Below, piece after piece: positions 54,398 through 63,756 of a stretch of 64,000 nt of DNA. Source of the stretch: Clostridium uliginosum. GTDB lineage: Bacteria > Bacillota > Clostridia > Clostridiales > Clostridiaceae. Made by a program: the position numbers and the translations under genes. The stretch covers positions 1 through 64,000 of the forward strand of contig NZ_FOMG01000009.1 of NCBI RefSeq assembly GCF_900112485.1. Direction: 5' to 3'. Every line of letters starts with the position of its first letter. The stretch's first letter is position 1. The notes below the pieces were generated by a model. That model worked only from the letters and a program-made list of their open reading frames with translations, ran no database searches and was not told the DNA's origin.

Positions 54398-54955
54398 ATG
54401 GATGATAAAATTATAGATTTTAATGAACTTAAAAATAAAGCTAAGGACAAGGATGTTGATAAATTTGAAGATTATATTTATTCAATGTATTATGAATTGG
54501 CTGCAAAAAAGTTAACTATGCAAGATTTTACTAAAAATGTTATGTCTTATATGCAAGAAAACAATATTTCACAAGATAAATTATTAAATATTCAAAAGAA
54601 GTTTTTAGAAAGATATGGCGTTGATGCATCTATGCTAGAAGAACAATTAAAAATGGCTAGTATAAATATAAATTCAGTTGGTAATAACTATGAATCAATG
54701 AGAAAGACTATAAGTTTTCAAGAAAAATATAAAGATAGAATAAAAGTTAAGCCTATGTCAACATACTTTATTCAAAATGAAAAAAATGATTTACAAGTTT
54801 TAATACATGAACAAAAAATGAGATTAATTAGTTATCAAAAAATAGACTTAACTGATAATGAGTTAAATGAATTTATATGTTCATATAAGAAAGTTATAGA
54901 AGATAAAAAATTAGATGTTATTTTATGTGAAAATATTAAATCTTATGAATATTAA
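54398..54955 (+). CDS. DUF3867-like protein, unknown function
   Basis: This cytoplasmic protein of about 185 aa begins MDDKIIDFNELKNKAKDKDV and is strongly helical, with no membrane segment. It resembles the clostridial family DUF3867 as I recall it, which has no known function. ATG 54398 is preferred over the upstream ATG 54380 because GAGGAGAGG sits between them. It is a single gene; an A element and a hairpin (55276-55333) follow. Confidence 0.7.
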   Translation: MDDKIIDFNELKNKAKDKDVDKFEDYIYSMYYELAAKKLTMQDFTKNVMSYMQENNISQDKLLNIQKKFLERYGVDASMLEEQLKMASININSVGNNYESMRKTISFQEKYKDRIKVKPMSTYFIQNEKNDLQVLIHEQKMRLISYQKIDLTDNELNEFICSYKKVIEDKKLDVILCENIKSYEY

Positions 54956-55014
54956 GGTACTGTAAAATAAATAACAAATCAGAATACTAGCATATTTTGA
55001 GTTACATCTTTGAC

Positions 55015-55244
55015 TTAGGCACATTCAAAAAAATAATAGACAAGTATGCATGTCTATTTTGCGTCATAGGAAGCTCGACTCGCATACGCTCGCTGAGTAA
55101 GCGATTTACACAAAATCATAGATTTTGGTTCTCTGCTCATCGGCAAATTCAGCTAATAGCTCGCTATTAACAGAAATTGCCTCCTTGTCTGACACCAAAT
55201 ATACGATGCACCTTTGGTCTATTATTTTCTTTCATGTGCCTTAT
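55015..55244. repeat. A-family palindromic element, long copy with double inner module
   Basis: Outer arms TTAGGCACATTCAAAAAAAT and TTTTCTTTCATGTGCCTTA, then ATAGAC/GTCTAT. The interior has CGACTCGCATACGCTCGC plus GTAAGCGATT hairpins and the AATAGCTCGCTATTA loop seen also at 25130. At about 230 bp it is one of the longest copies. Confidence 0.8.
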
Positions 55245-55275
55245 TATTTTTTTGATATATCTAAAATAGGTATAA

Positions 55276-55333
55276 AACCCCTTTTAAAAGAGAAACTATA
55301 CTAAAAATAGTTCCCTAAAAAGGGGCTTTTAAC
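55276..55333. terminator. Hairpin terminator
   Basis: AAACCCCTTTT... pairs with AAAAGGGGCTTTT, with an inner GAAACTAT/ATAGTTCC stem. The T-run is on the right, so it could end the DUF3867-like transcript. Confidence 0.6.
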
Positions 55334-55423
55334 GTATTTTAGAACACAAAAAAATTATAACAAAAAAGTTTTGAAATTAAATAATAAATATAAAAGCAAT
55401 CTTATAATATTGATTTTAAAAAT

Positions 55424-55507
55424 AAGCTATGTTTTGAAGAATGTTGATATTGTTACATTTTTTAGCACGCTGAACAATATCAACACAGTTTTAAAACAGA
55501 GCTATAT
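55424..55507. repeat. B-family palindromic element, short copy
   Basis: GCTATGTTTTGAAGAATGTT pairs with AACACAGTTTTAAAACAGAGC, and GATATTGTTA-like sequence with AACAATATC. About 84 bp. Confidence 0.75.
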
Positions 55508-55531
55508 TTAAAAATAAATTAGTAGTCTATG

Positions 55532-56506
55532 TTAAAATAGAGGGGAATTTTTAATGATAAATTTTAATACTTCTTCTGACAAATTTATTACATCATTTGA
55601 CGATATTTCAGATAAATCATGAACTGCATTGTCTAATGAAACTAATTTGGCAGATCCTGTAACTTCTATGCATTTGTTATAAAGCCTTAAAGAACTTTCA
55701 TATGGAACAACAGAATCAGTTTTGCTGTGTATTATTAGAGTTTTTGGAATATCTGAATTGACATAGTTTATTGGATTATACTTATAAGATATATCTTTAT
55801 TATATTGTGCTGATTTAAAAATCTTTTTTAAATCCCAATTTAAATTTGAGGTATCTAACAAACTTAAATCTGTTGGACCAAAAAAGTCAACTACATATTT
55901 GACCTTAGATGAATACTTTGCCAATTCAGGATCATCTTGAAATTCATCGTTTGAAGTATAAGCACTCATTAATGATAAATGAGCACCTGAGGAAGTTCCA
56001 ATAACTCCTATTTCATCAGCATTTAAATTATATTGAGTTTGATTTTTATTTATCCATCTAATACTATCTTTTACATCACAAATTTGTTTTTCAAAGTTCT
56101 CTTTTTCTCTCATAAGTTCATATGAAGTGCTTATTATTGTAAAACCATTTTGCCTAAAAATATTTAAGATAGGAGTAATAGCTTGAGGAATACTCTTATC
56201 ACCATAAACCCAACTACCACCGTGTACATATAAAAGTACAGGAGAGGTTTTATAAACCTTTTTTAGTGGAGTATAAATATCTAAACTTAACTCTGTTCCA
56301 TTAGTATTTTTATATACTAAATTTTTATAATCCATATCTTCTGTAGCATCAAAATTTAAGTCATCATAAGAGTGGATATTATTTTTAAAAGAAATAACAT
56401 CCTTAGCAATTATATAGCACAGAGAAATTTTTTTCCTAAAAACTAACCCAGAAATTGTAGTAACAACAAGTATAAGTAATATCATTCTTTTTAAAAATTT
56501 TTTCAT
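55532..56506 (-). CDS. Membrane-anchored alpha/beta hydrolase (esterase/BD-FAE type)
   Basis: This 324-aa protein has an N-terminal membrane helix (about 6-25), so the enzyme is probably outside the cell. The oxyanion motif is YVHGGSWVYG (about residue 93), the nucleophile GTSSGAHLS (about 170), the acid in HSKTDSVVPY and the histidine in AVHDLSE. This matches carboxylesterase/feruloyl-esterase-like BD-FAE hydrolases. Start ATG 56506 lies behind TAGGAG. Possible roles are deacetylation of polysaccharide or ester cleavage; substrate unknown. Single gene between A elements. Confidence 0.85.
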   Translation of the reverse strand: MKKFLKRMILLILVVTTISGLVFRKKISLCYIIAKDVISFKNNIHSYDDLNFDATEDMDYKNLVYKNTNGTELSLDIYTPLKKVYKTSPVLLYVHGGSWVYGDKSIPQAITPILNIFRQNGFTIISTSYELMREKENFEKQICDVKDSIRWINKNQTQYNLNADEIGVIGTSSGAHLSLMSAYTSNDEFQDDPELAKYSSKVKYVVDFFGPTDLSLLDTSNLNWDLKKIFKSAQYNKDISYKYNPINYVNSDIPKTLIIHSKTDSVVPYESSLRLYNKCIEVTGSAKLVSLDNAVHDLSEISSNDVINLSEEVLKFIIKNSPLF

Positions 56507-57073
56507 AAAAAACTCCTACATTAAATTAAGGCATATGAAAGAAAATAACAGATCAAAAGATACGTCAGATTTTTTTCACATACGTTCAAAAAGGCAGAGG
56601 CGTAAAAAAAAATCGACGGCTCCACAGTCGCCTTGACGATTTCTTTATTTTAAAACGAGGCACTTTTTGAAGGTATAAAGGTAACTAAATTCATCTGTAG
56701 TATAAAACTCCACCTAAAAAGTTTCACTTTATTTAATAGTAAGGGGATAAGTGGAGATATTAACTAATTTTACCGACGTATTATGACTCAAAACAGACGA
56801 GCATGCTGATCTGTTATTTTTTGAATGTGCCTAATATAATAAATATTATATCATAAGTACAATTTCATTATACTTAGGAATATTTGATTTGTTATTTTAT
56901 TTCATATGTTTTATGTGTTTGATTGGTTAAAATAAGGAAATATACTAGTGTAGTTATAAAAAATCTAAATATAATAAATTATTTATAACCTAGTTATAAT
57001 CATATAAAGAAGTTATCAATAATAAATATAAATAAAAATGATATGTAATTAGTACTTTATAAGGAGAAAATTT
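56507..57073. other. Divergent gap with a large composite A/F element
   Basis: The composite element (56527-56832) fills the left half. The rest (56833-57073) is AT-rich leader of the next gene with no clear feature besides its ribosome site. Confidence 0.6.
56527..56832. repeat. A-family element carrying an F module
   Basis: AAGGCATATGAAAGAAAATA on the left pairs with TGTTATTTTTTGAATGTGCC on the right, with AACAGATC/GATCTGTT next. Just inside the left arm lies an F module (56560-56645) nearly identical to the free one at 35919-36013. At about 306 bp it is the longest A copy. Confidence 0.8.
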
Positions 57074-58012
57074 ATGGCTAATCCTTTTGATATACTTATT
57101 TATTTAGATGAATATTTAGTTAAAAACTTATCTTCTTTAGTACTATCAGGATATATAGATACTAGAATTCTGAGAAATACGAGGGATAAGACATGTAGTT
57201 CTGGACTTCATCTTGAAAAAAGAAATGGAGCATTTACACAAGAGACATGTGGTAAAAATGAGAGGGAAGGCTTTAAAGATAGAAATAAAGCAAGCCTTAT
57301 GAATCAAGAGAAACATGATCATATCTGTGGTGATTTAGATGAGAGAAACTATGCAAAACAAGAGGAAGAAATACGTAGAACTTATACAACTTTTGTTTTA
57401 AATCAGAATTTAAATAATTATTTAAATTCTGATCATATATTGCAATACAAAAATGAGAAAAATATATTTGATAATGCAATTGCATCAGGAGAATTAATAG
57501 AAGTTACAGGAAAAATAACTAATCAATGTTTAACATCATATTTAGATATATTGATTAATTTATTGACATCTATAGGATGTGAAAATTTAAATACAATATT
57601 AAATAAAGAAAAATCTAACTTTATTAATTTTTCAGTATTTCTTAATATGATAAGTCATCTTAAAGAAACATTAATATTAAATAATACTCAAGACTTAATG
57701 ATGTCAATGGGTAAATGTACAGCGATATTAACTGTAAATACAAAAAACTTCATGAATAGTGAATGTAATATGTTTGATAAAATAAACTGTGACTGTAAGG
57801 TTATAGGAAAAGTTATTAAAACATGTGCTAATGGTGAATGCATAAATTTTTTAAGAAAAACTGGGCAAGATAAGTTTTATGAGGAATTTTTATCATCTTG
57901 TAATTTTCTTTTAGATTCTTTGAAAGAAAATGGAATAATAATTCCAGAAATGCCATGCTGTAAGATAGAAGAGAACGCAATACAGATACTGCCATTGAGT
58001 ATTTCTATTTAA
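57074..58012 (+). CDS. Unknown cytoplasmic protein (possibly DUF6414-like)
   Basis: This 312-aa protein begins with IYLDEYLVKNLSSLVLSGYIDTR, which loosely recalls the DUF6414 family; I hold this weakly. It has no membrane segment or catalytic motif I can name. It contains several cysteines (CENL, CNMF, CDCK, CANGEC, CC) and a variable charged region (about 35-95). Ribosome site AAGGAG precedes ATG 57074. A perfect 32-bp palindrome in the coding region (57402-57433) is noted separately. Single gene. Confidence 0.6.
   Translation: MANPFDILIYLDEYLVKNLSSLVLSGYIDTRILRNTRDKTCSSGLHLEKRNGAFTQETCGKNEREGFKDRNKASLMNQEKHDHICGDLDERNYAKQEEEIRRTYTTFVLNQNLNNYLNSDHILQYKNEKNIFDNAIASGELIEVTGKITNQCLTSYLDILINLLTSIGCENLNTILNKEKSNFINFSVFLNMISHLKETLILNNTQDLMMSMGKCTAILTVNTKNFMNSECNMFDKINCDCKVIGKVIKTCANGECINFLRKTGQDKFYEEFLSSCNFLLDSLKENGIIIPEMPCCKIEENAIQILPLSISI
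57402..57433. repeat. Perfect 32-bp palindrome within a gene
   Basis: The half-site ATCAGAATTTAAATAA is followed exactly by its reverse complement TTATTTAAATTCTGAT. It encodes QNLNNYLNSD in the gene, and by symmetry the other strand reads the same residues. Confidence 0.95.
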
Positions 58013-58223
58013 TTATGCTTAGAACGTATTAACTAATTAATTTCTAAGATGCCTAAGATGAGTAAAAGCAAACATTTTAAAAAAAATATGCAAAAAAATA
58101 TGTATTTTATATAAAAACAATTGTATTTTTGACGAAGACATGTTAATATATAAAAAAGATAAAATAGTTTCACTCATATACCTAAGATATGTCAACTTAA
58201 ATAAAAACTCGGGGGTGATTAAA

Positions 58224-59687
58224 ATGCATTTTATAAGTACTAGGGGTTTAGAAAATGGTGTAGTCTCTGCAATGGCAATAATAAATGGGATTTCTAAAGA
58301 TGGAGGGCTATATGTTCCAGAAGAATTTCCTAAAGTATATGATTCTTTAAAGAAAGAAAATGACCTTAGTTATGAAGAATTAGCATTTAAGATTATTAAT
58401 GAATATTTTACAGATATAGATGATAAGGAATTAATGGAAGCAATAAACGAAGCTTATAATGATAGATTTAGTGTTGAAGTAAAGAATAATTTCTTAGAAT
58501 TATATCATGGACCAACTTGTGCATTTAAGGACGCTGCATTATTATTCCTTCCACAAATAATGAAAAGGGCTAAGAAGATTTGTAATAAAGAAGGAGAAAT
58601 AGTAATATTAACTGCAACATCAGGAGATACTGGAAAAGCTGCGTTAGAAGGATTTAAAGATGTTGATCAATTTAAGGTAGTAGTATATTATCCTAAAAAT
58701 GGAGTTAGTCCTATACAAGAAAGACAAATGTCAACTCAAAAGGGGAATAACGTTAAGGTTATTGGAATCAACGGAAACTTTGATGATGCTCAAAGTGCAG
58801 TAAAACAAATATTTGGAGATAATGATTTTAAAGAAAAGTTATCTAAAGAGGGATTTACTTTATCATCAGCTAACTCAATTAATATTGGTAGATTAGTACC
58901 TCAAATAGTATATTATTTTTATGGATACTTTGACTTGGTAAAACAAGGGGTTATAAAACAAGATGAAAAAATTAATGTAGTAGTTCCAACAGGAAACTTT
59001 GGAAATATATTAGCATCTTATTATGCTAAACAAATGGGATTACCTATTGATAAGTTTATTTGTGCATCAAATGAGAATAAAGTATTAACAGATTTCTTCA
59101 AAAATGGTGTTTACGATAAAAGAAGAGAACTTGTTTTAACTGAATCACCATCAATGGATATCTTAGTATCATCTAATCTTGAAAGATTATTATTTGAAGC
59201 AAGTGGCAGAGATTCAGAAGTGATTAATGAATTAATGAATTCATTAAGTAAAGATGGAGTATATGAAGTAAATGATAAGATTAAAGAATTCTTGAAAGAA
59301 TTTTATGGGGAATATGCAACTACAGAAGAAGTTTATGACGCAATAAAAGAAGTATATGAAAAAGATAATTATTTAATGGATACTCATACAGCTGTTGGGT
59401 ATGTAGTAAAAAATAAATATCAAAAAGAAACTAATGATTTTAAACAAGTATTAATAGCTTCAACTGCAAGTCCATTTAAGTTTCCTAGAAGTATTTGTAA
59501 CGCATTAAAAATTGATGTAGATAAAATTGATGATTTTAAAGTATTAGAAGAATTATCTAAAAATACAAAAAATGAAATACCTAATAGCTTGGCTACTTTA
59601 TCACAAGAGAAAGTTCTTCATGATGAAGTTTGGGATAAGTTAGAGATGAGAGAAGCTCTTCTTTCTTACTTAGGTGTGGAAAAGTAA
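58224..59687 (+). CDS. Threonine synthase
   Basis: This PLP enzyme of about 487 aa converts O-phosphohomoserine to threonine. It has the typical start MHFISTRG, the PLP lysine in GPTCAFKDAALLF (about residue 102), TATSGDTGKAALEGF and VPTGNFGNILASYYA. It belongs to the longer bacterial/fungal type. ATG 58224 behind GGGGGTGATT is preferred over ATG 58140, which would add 28 untypical residues. It is 4 bp from thrB. No T-box or attenuator is obvious upstream. A homoserine dehydrogenase gene is not in the window. Confidence 0.93.
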   Translation: MHFISTRGLENGVVSAMAIINGISKDGGLYVPEEFPKVYDSLKKENDLSYEELAFKIINEYFTDIDDKELMEAINEAYNDRFSVEVKNNFLELYHGPTCAFKDAALLFLPQIMKRAKKICNKEGEIVILTATSGDTGKAALEGFKDVDQFKVVVYYPKNGVSPIQERQMSTQKGNNVKVIGINGNFDDAQSAVKQIFGDNDFKEKLSKEGFTLSSANSINIGRLVPQIVYYFYGYFDLVKQGVIKQDEKINVVVPTGNFGNILASYYAKQMGLPIDKFICASNENKVLTDFFKNGVYDKRRELVLTESPSMDILVSSNLERLLFEASGRDSEVINELMNSLSKDGVYEVNDKIKEFLKEFYGEYATTEEVYDAIKEVYEKDNYLMDTHTAVGYVVKNKYQKETNDFKQVLIASTASPFKFPRSICNALKIDVDKIDDFKVLEELSKNTKNEIPNSLATLSQEKVLHDEVWDKLEMREALLSYLGVEK

Positions 59688-59691
59688 AGCT

Positions 59692-60588
59692 ATGATTAAG
59701 GTTAGAGTACCAGCTACATCAGCAAATATGGGACCGGGATTTGATTCACTAGGAATTGCATTAAGTTTATATAATGAATTTTCATTTAAAGAAATAAATG
59801 AAGGTTTAAAATTTAGGGGAATACCAGAAGAGTTTTGTAATGAAAAGAATATAATATATGAAGCAATGAAATATTGCTTCGATAAAGCGGGCTATAAAAT
59901 AAAAGGATTAGAAATAAGTGAAATAAAACAAGATGTACCTATATCAAGAGGTCTTGGAAGTAGCTCTACATGTATAGTTGGGGGACTAGTAGGAGCTAAC
60001 GAAATCTTAGGCAAGAAATTTTCAAACGATGAATTATTAGAGATGGCTGTAGAGATTGAAGGTCATCCAGATAATGTTGCGCCAGCACTTCTGGGGGGAA
60101 TGGTTGTTGCAATAGTTGAAGAAAATAAGACTTTTTATGATAAGGTAGATGTAAAGTCAGGAATTAAGTTTGTTTCAATAATTCCTAATTTCAGATTATC
60201 CACAGAAAAAGCAAGAAGTGTACTTCCAAAAGAGATTAGTTTAAAAGATGGGGTTTATAATGTTTCAAGAGCAGCTCTTATGGTAGCTTGTTTTTCAAGT
60301 GGTAGGTATGAACTAATAAAACATGCATGTAAAGATGCATTTCATCAAAATTTTAGAAGTGGGTTGATTAATGGTTTTGATGCAGTGTATAATAAGAGCT
60401 ATGAATTGGGAGCACTAGGATGTTACCTAAGTGGAGCAGGTCCAACAATCATGGCGATTATCGACGAAAAGGATATGCGCTTTAGCAATAAGCTTAAAGA
60501 ATTTTTAAAAGTAAAAGGATTAGAATGGGATATACTAGAATTATCTTTAGATAATGAAGGGACAGCTATATTAGAAGGTGGGTATTAA
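59692..60588 (+). CDS. Homoserine kinase
   Basis: This GHMP kinase of about 298 aa makes O-phosphohomoserine, the substrate of ThrC. It starts MIKVRVPATSANMGPGFDSLG, has the ATP loop PISRGLGSSSTCIVGG (about 83-98) and the C-terminal motif GCYLSGAGPTIMAI. ATG 59692 is preferred over the upstream GTG 59674 inside thrC. Its stop overlaps the next start (TAATG). Confidence 0.94.
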   Translation: MIKVRVPATSANMGPGFDSLGIALSLYNEFSFKEINEGLKFRGIPEEFCNEKNIIYEAMKYCFDKAGYKIKGLEISEIKQDVPISRGLGSSSTCIVGGLVGANEILGKKFSNDELLEMAVEIEGHPDNVAPALLGGMVVAIVEENKTFYDKVDVKSGIKFVSIIPNFRLSTEKARSVLPKEISLKDGVYNVSRAALMVACFSSGRYELIKHACKDAFHQNFRSGLINGFDAVYNKSYELGALGCYLSGAGPTIMAIIDEKDMRFSNKLKEFLKVKGLEWDILELSLDNEGTAILEGGY

Positions 60589-61025
60589 TGAGTGGAAATT
60601 ACTTAGTTATAGATAAGAGGGTTTTACCTGATGTCTATGAAAAAGTTCTCTTTGCAAAGAAGCTATTAAAAGATGGAAAAGTTAAAGAAATTACAGAAGC
60701 TGTTAAAATAGCAGAGATAAGCAGAAGTGTATATTATAAGTATAAAGATTTTGTATTTGATTTTTCAGAAACTTCAGAAGGAAGAAAAGTTACTTATAAC
60801 ATTATACTTAAAAACGAAAAAGGTGTTTTATCTAATATTAGTAACTATATATCAGAGCAAGGAGGAGATATCTTGACAATAAATCAAGGTATACCACTTA
60901 ATGGATATGCAAATTTAAGCATAACAATAGATTTGTCCACTGTAAATGGAGATATAAAAACATTGACGGATGGCTTGCTTAATGTTAATAATGTAGAAAA
61001 AGTTGAATTTGTTGGTATGGAATAG
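60588..61025 (+). CDS. ACT domain protein (UPF0735, PheB-like)
   Basis: This 145-aa protein has an N-terminal helical, HTH-like part (AVKIAEISRSVYYKYKDFVF, about 40-60) and a C-terminal ACT domain (about 70-143, NIILKNEKGVLSNISNYISE). ACT domains bind amino acids. Translationally coupled to thrB, it may sense threonine or a related amino acid, but no function is proven for UPF0735. A perfect terminator hairpin follows at once. Confidence 0.88.
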   Translation: MSGNYLVIDKRVLPDVYEKVLFAKKLLKDGKVKEITEAVKIAEISRSVYYKYKDFVFDFSETSEGRKVTYNIILKNEKGVLSNISNYISEQGGDILTINQGIPLNGYANLSITIDLSTVNGDIKTLTDGLLNVNNVEKVEFVGME

Positions 61026-61049
61026 CGAGGGAAACCTCGCTATTTTACT
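61022..61049 (+). terminator. Terminator of the thr operon
   Basis: ATAGCGAGG and CCTCGCTAT form a perfect nine-base-pair stem around GAAA and are followed by TTTTA. Confidence 0.85.
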
Positions 61050-61079
61050 GATTTCAAGAGTCAAGGAATATTCAAAAAA

Positions 61080-61262
61080 GGTGCTGTATCATAATACAAG
61101 TAATTTAATGATATGATGTATATTCAAAAAAGAAATAGAAATAACATTTGTGGAAGAAGTATTGAAAAATAAGCCTTAGCTTATTTTTCTAGTCTTCTTT
61201 AATAAATGTTATTTCTATTTCTTTGTTATTACTTCACTTGATAATTCTAAGACAGCCCTTTT
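61080..61262. repeat. C-family palindromic element, copy 3 lacking the core
   Basis: The tips GTGCTGTATCATAATAC and AATTCTAAGACAGC, with the GAAATAGAAATAACATTT arms, match copies 1 and 2. About 100 bp comprising the core hairpin is absent; AATAAGCC joins directly to TTAGCTTATT. Confidence 0.82.
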
Positions 61263-61302
61263 TTTAATGCTTAAAATCAAGTAATTAACAAGTTATATAC
61301 AA

Positions 61303-62718
61303 TTATTTTTTAAGCTGTGTATTTTTTATGCCTAAAGAAATTATTAAACACGCAATTGCTATAATAAATAAAATAGAGTAGATATTGTGAATTCCATTAT
61401 AGAAAGCATTTTGTATTTGAATTGTGGTTGCTTTAGAAGAGTATACATTTTCAGATGTAATACCGTTCATACCTATAGCGTTAAAGTAATTTGTTACACT
61501 TGAAGTTGAAATGCCACCAAATATGCTAACAACAATAGTTTGTCCTAAAGTACGGATTAGAGTATTAGTAGAAGTAGAGACACCTATTCTATCAGCACTA
61601 ACATCATCTTGAACAGCTATAGTACTTGTAGTGAATATTCCTCCAAAACTAAATCCCATAAATATTAATGGAATTATTAAAAATATAATTGATGTATTAA
61701 CCTTTAAAAAGCTTAAACATACACTACTTAAAATTAAAATTAATAAAGACAATTGAATAATATTTTTTGCACCGTATTTAGGAAGTGCTTTAGATAATAT
61801 AAATGAACTCAATATCCATGAAATTGACATAGGAGCCATGGTAAGTCCAGAAATTGTTGGGTTATATCCTAATATATTTTGCGTAAATATAGGTGTATAT
61901 GCTTCTATTCCCATAAGTAAACCTGCAATAAAGAAGCATATTAAGTTTACTAATACAATATTTCTTGTAAAAATATCAAAAGGAACTATAGGTTCATCAG
62001 ATTTTTTTTCTACAAAATAGAATATTATAATAGAAATTATAGCTAATATTAAAAATATAATTTTATAATTAATTGAATTAGAAAATGCGGTTAACAATAT
62101 GGAAACTATAGCTATAGTTAAGAATAGTGCACCTAAATAATCTGTTTTTGCGTTGTTAGGTACAATAACTTCTTCTAAATTTTTCTTTAACATAAAAATA
62201 GATAACAATCCAAATGGAATATTAATAAAGAAAATCCAATGCCAAGATAGGTAGTCGATTAAGAATCCACCTAAAAAAGGACCTAGTAAAGTTGCTATTC
62301 CCCAAACTGTACTTAAAAAACCTTGAACTTTTGCTTTTTCAGAGAGCTCAAATATATCTCCAACAATTGTATAAGTTACTGTAAATATAGATCCTGCACC
62401 TATTCCTTGTAGTGCTCGAAATATAATAAGTTGAATCATTGTTTGAGATAATCCACAAAGGGAACTACCTATTAAAAAAATTATTATACCGATAGATAAT
62501 GTTTTTTTTCTGCCATAGAGGTCAGAAAATTTTCCGTAAATAGGAGTAGATACTGCGGAAGTTAAAAGATAAGCAGCAAATACTAAACTTATTAAATTAT
62601 ATCCTTGGAGATCTTTTGCAATAGTAGGCATTGCTGTAGTTACAACAGTACCTTCAAAGGCTACCAAGAACATTACAATCATTATTGCAATTACAATAGT
62701 ACGTTTATTTTTATTCAT
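61303..62718 (-). CDS. MFS multidrug exporter, DHA2 family (LmrB-like)
   Basis: This 471-aa protein has about 14 hydrophobic helices, the motif A sequence GKFSDLYGRKK (about 62-72) and the antiporter motif C region WGIATLLGPFLGGFLID (about 143-159). These mark it as a proton-driven DHA2 drug exporter. A TetR-type repressor gene of the LmrA/YxaF group lies directly upstream on the same strand, the arrangement of Bacillus lmrA-lmrB. The substrate is unknown; lincomycin-type drugs are only an analogy. Confidence 0.88.
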   Translation of the reverse strand: MNKNKRTIVIAIMIVMFLVAFEGTVVTTAMPTIAKDLQGYNLISLVFAAYLLTSAVSTPIYGKFSDLYGRKKTLSIGIIIFLIGSSLCGLSQTMIQLIIFRALQGIGAGSIFTVTYTIVGDIFELSEKAKVQGFLSTVWGIATLLGPFLGGFLIDYLSWHWIFFINIPFGLLSIFMLKKNLEEVIVPNNAKTDYLGALFLTIAIVSILLTAFSNSINYKIIFLILAIISIIIFYFVEKKSDEPIVPFDIFTRNIVLVNLICFFIAGLLMGIEAYTPIFTQNILGYNPTISGLTMAPMSISWILSSFILSKALPKYGAKNIIQLSLLILILSSVCLSFLKVNTSIIFLIIPLIFMGFSFGGIFTTSTIAVQDDVSADRIGVSTSTNTLIRTLGQTIVVSIFGGISTSSVTNYFNAIGMNGITSENVYSSKATTIQIQNAFYNGIHNIYSILFIIAIACLIISLGIKNTQLKK

Positions 62719-63020
62719 ATAAATTTAGACAATGTAGTAATATTGTCTATCCTCCTTTTATTTAGGCATATTTTCTTTTATATGCCCTATTTTAGATAAC
62801 TAAAGTAGTATATCATAATTTGGTACTAATAAAAAATGCAACTATTCAGGTGTGGCACAATACTCATATTAATGAATTGTCATAGTATTTTAAATTAACA
62901 GAAGCAAAATAGACTCAATGATTAGGACGTCTGGTACTTTTTAGCATCCTTTTTGCGGCTAGACCAGTCTATATATTTTGGGCGAAAAAAAGTCATACAT
63001 AAGATATGTGCTACAAGAAT
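62719..63020. other. Spacer between the TetR and MFS genes
   Basis: It holds a short A-like palindrome (62763-62793, TTAGGCATATTTTCTTTTA and TATGCCC) and an operator candidate at 62960-62971. Nothing else is evident. Confidence 0.5.
62960..62971 (-). promoter_or_regulatory. LmrA/YxaF-type operator upstream of the exporter gene
   Basis: TAGACCAGTCTA is a dyad (TAGAC..GTCTA) resembling the TAGACC-GGTCTA core of LmrA/YxaF boxes. A related dyad lies upstream of the repressor gene at 63615-63634. Confidence 0.5.
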
Positions 63021-63590
63021 TTAATTGCTTAATAATACTTCTATTTGCTTACTTACTACTAAAAGTGCTGAAACATCCCTTTTGGTTACAGATACAGTAA
63101 TTGCACCTTCAATCATTAAGGTAATAACTATACTTAACTCTTCCGCTTTTTCTTTATTAAATCCACTTTTAATTAATTTTTCTGCATATACATTTTCCAT
63201 AACTACAATAGCTTTTTTACAAGCTTCTCTTAACTGTTCACTTAAAAGATATGTTTCTAAAGATAATAAGCTAATGGAAATATCCTGAAGCTTACCTTCA
63301 CTATTCAATTCCTTTATTATGTTTGTTATATTGTATTGTATCGCCTTGACTGGATCTGAATATTTTCCCAATGCATTTCGTATACCTTTTTCTATAGCTT
63401 CACTTGCTAGTTTAATAGCTTCTACAGCCAGTTCCTCCTTACCATTTGGAAAATAATAATATAGAGAACCTTTAGGTGAATCACTTTCCTTTAAGATTTC
63501 ATTTAAGCCTGTGGCATTATAACCTTTAAGTTGAAAAAGCTTGGAGGCGGTAGTAAGTATTTTTTCTCTTGAATTAATTTTATTAGTCAT
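63021..63590 (-). CDS. TetR-family repressor of the LmrA/YxaF group
   Basis: This 189-aa protein starts SREKILTTASKLFQLKGYNATGLNEILKE and continues SPKGSLYYYFPNGKEELAVEAI (HTH about 6-52), very close in pattern to Bacillus LmrA and YxaF. The C-terminal domain is the all-helical drug-binding part. It precedes the MFS exporter gene and probably represses both through the two dyads. ATG 63590 has AAGGTG in front. Confidence 0.9.
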   Translation of the reverse strand: MTNKINSREKILTTASKLFQLKGYNATGLNEILKESDSPKGSLYYYFPNGKEELAVEAIKLASEAIEKGIRNALGKYSDPVKAIQYNITNIIKELNSEGKLQDISISLLSLETYLLSEQLREACKKAIVVMENVYAEKLIKSGFNKEKAEELSIVITLMIEGAITVSVTKRDVSALLVVSKQIEVLLSN

Positions 63591-63614
63591 TTAATTGCAC
63601 CTTCTATCTTAAAT

Positions 63615-63634
63615 TATAATAACCGGTCTATTAT
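63615..63634 (-). promoter_or_regulatory. Operator-like dyad upstream of the TetR gene
   Basis: The imperfect palindrome ATAATAACCGGTCTATTAT is centred on ACCGGT, about 30 bp before the repressor start. It shares the GGTCTA half with the site at 62960. Confidence 0.5.
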
Positions 63635-63756
63635 AGAGAATACTATTTTTACTTCTAGATTGTCAATAAAAATTATTAAAGCTGTGTAATATAATACAAA
63701 CATTATCAAATGATGTATAGATGAAGGATATTGTGTTTAAAAGGTGAAAGGTTGGA

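Larger units (their letters stand above)
54956..55531. other. Repeat-filled gap
   Basis: It contains an A-type tip (54956-54985), a long A element (55015-55244), a hairpin terminator (55276-55333) and a B element (55424-55507). No gene is seen. Confidence 0.7.

Noticed and set aside
58140..58223. Longer threonine synthase start at ATG 58140
   Set aside because: The extra residues are not seen in the family and a strong ribosome site precedes ATG 58224.
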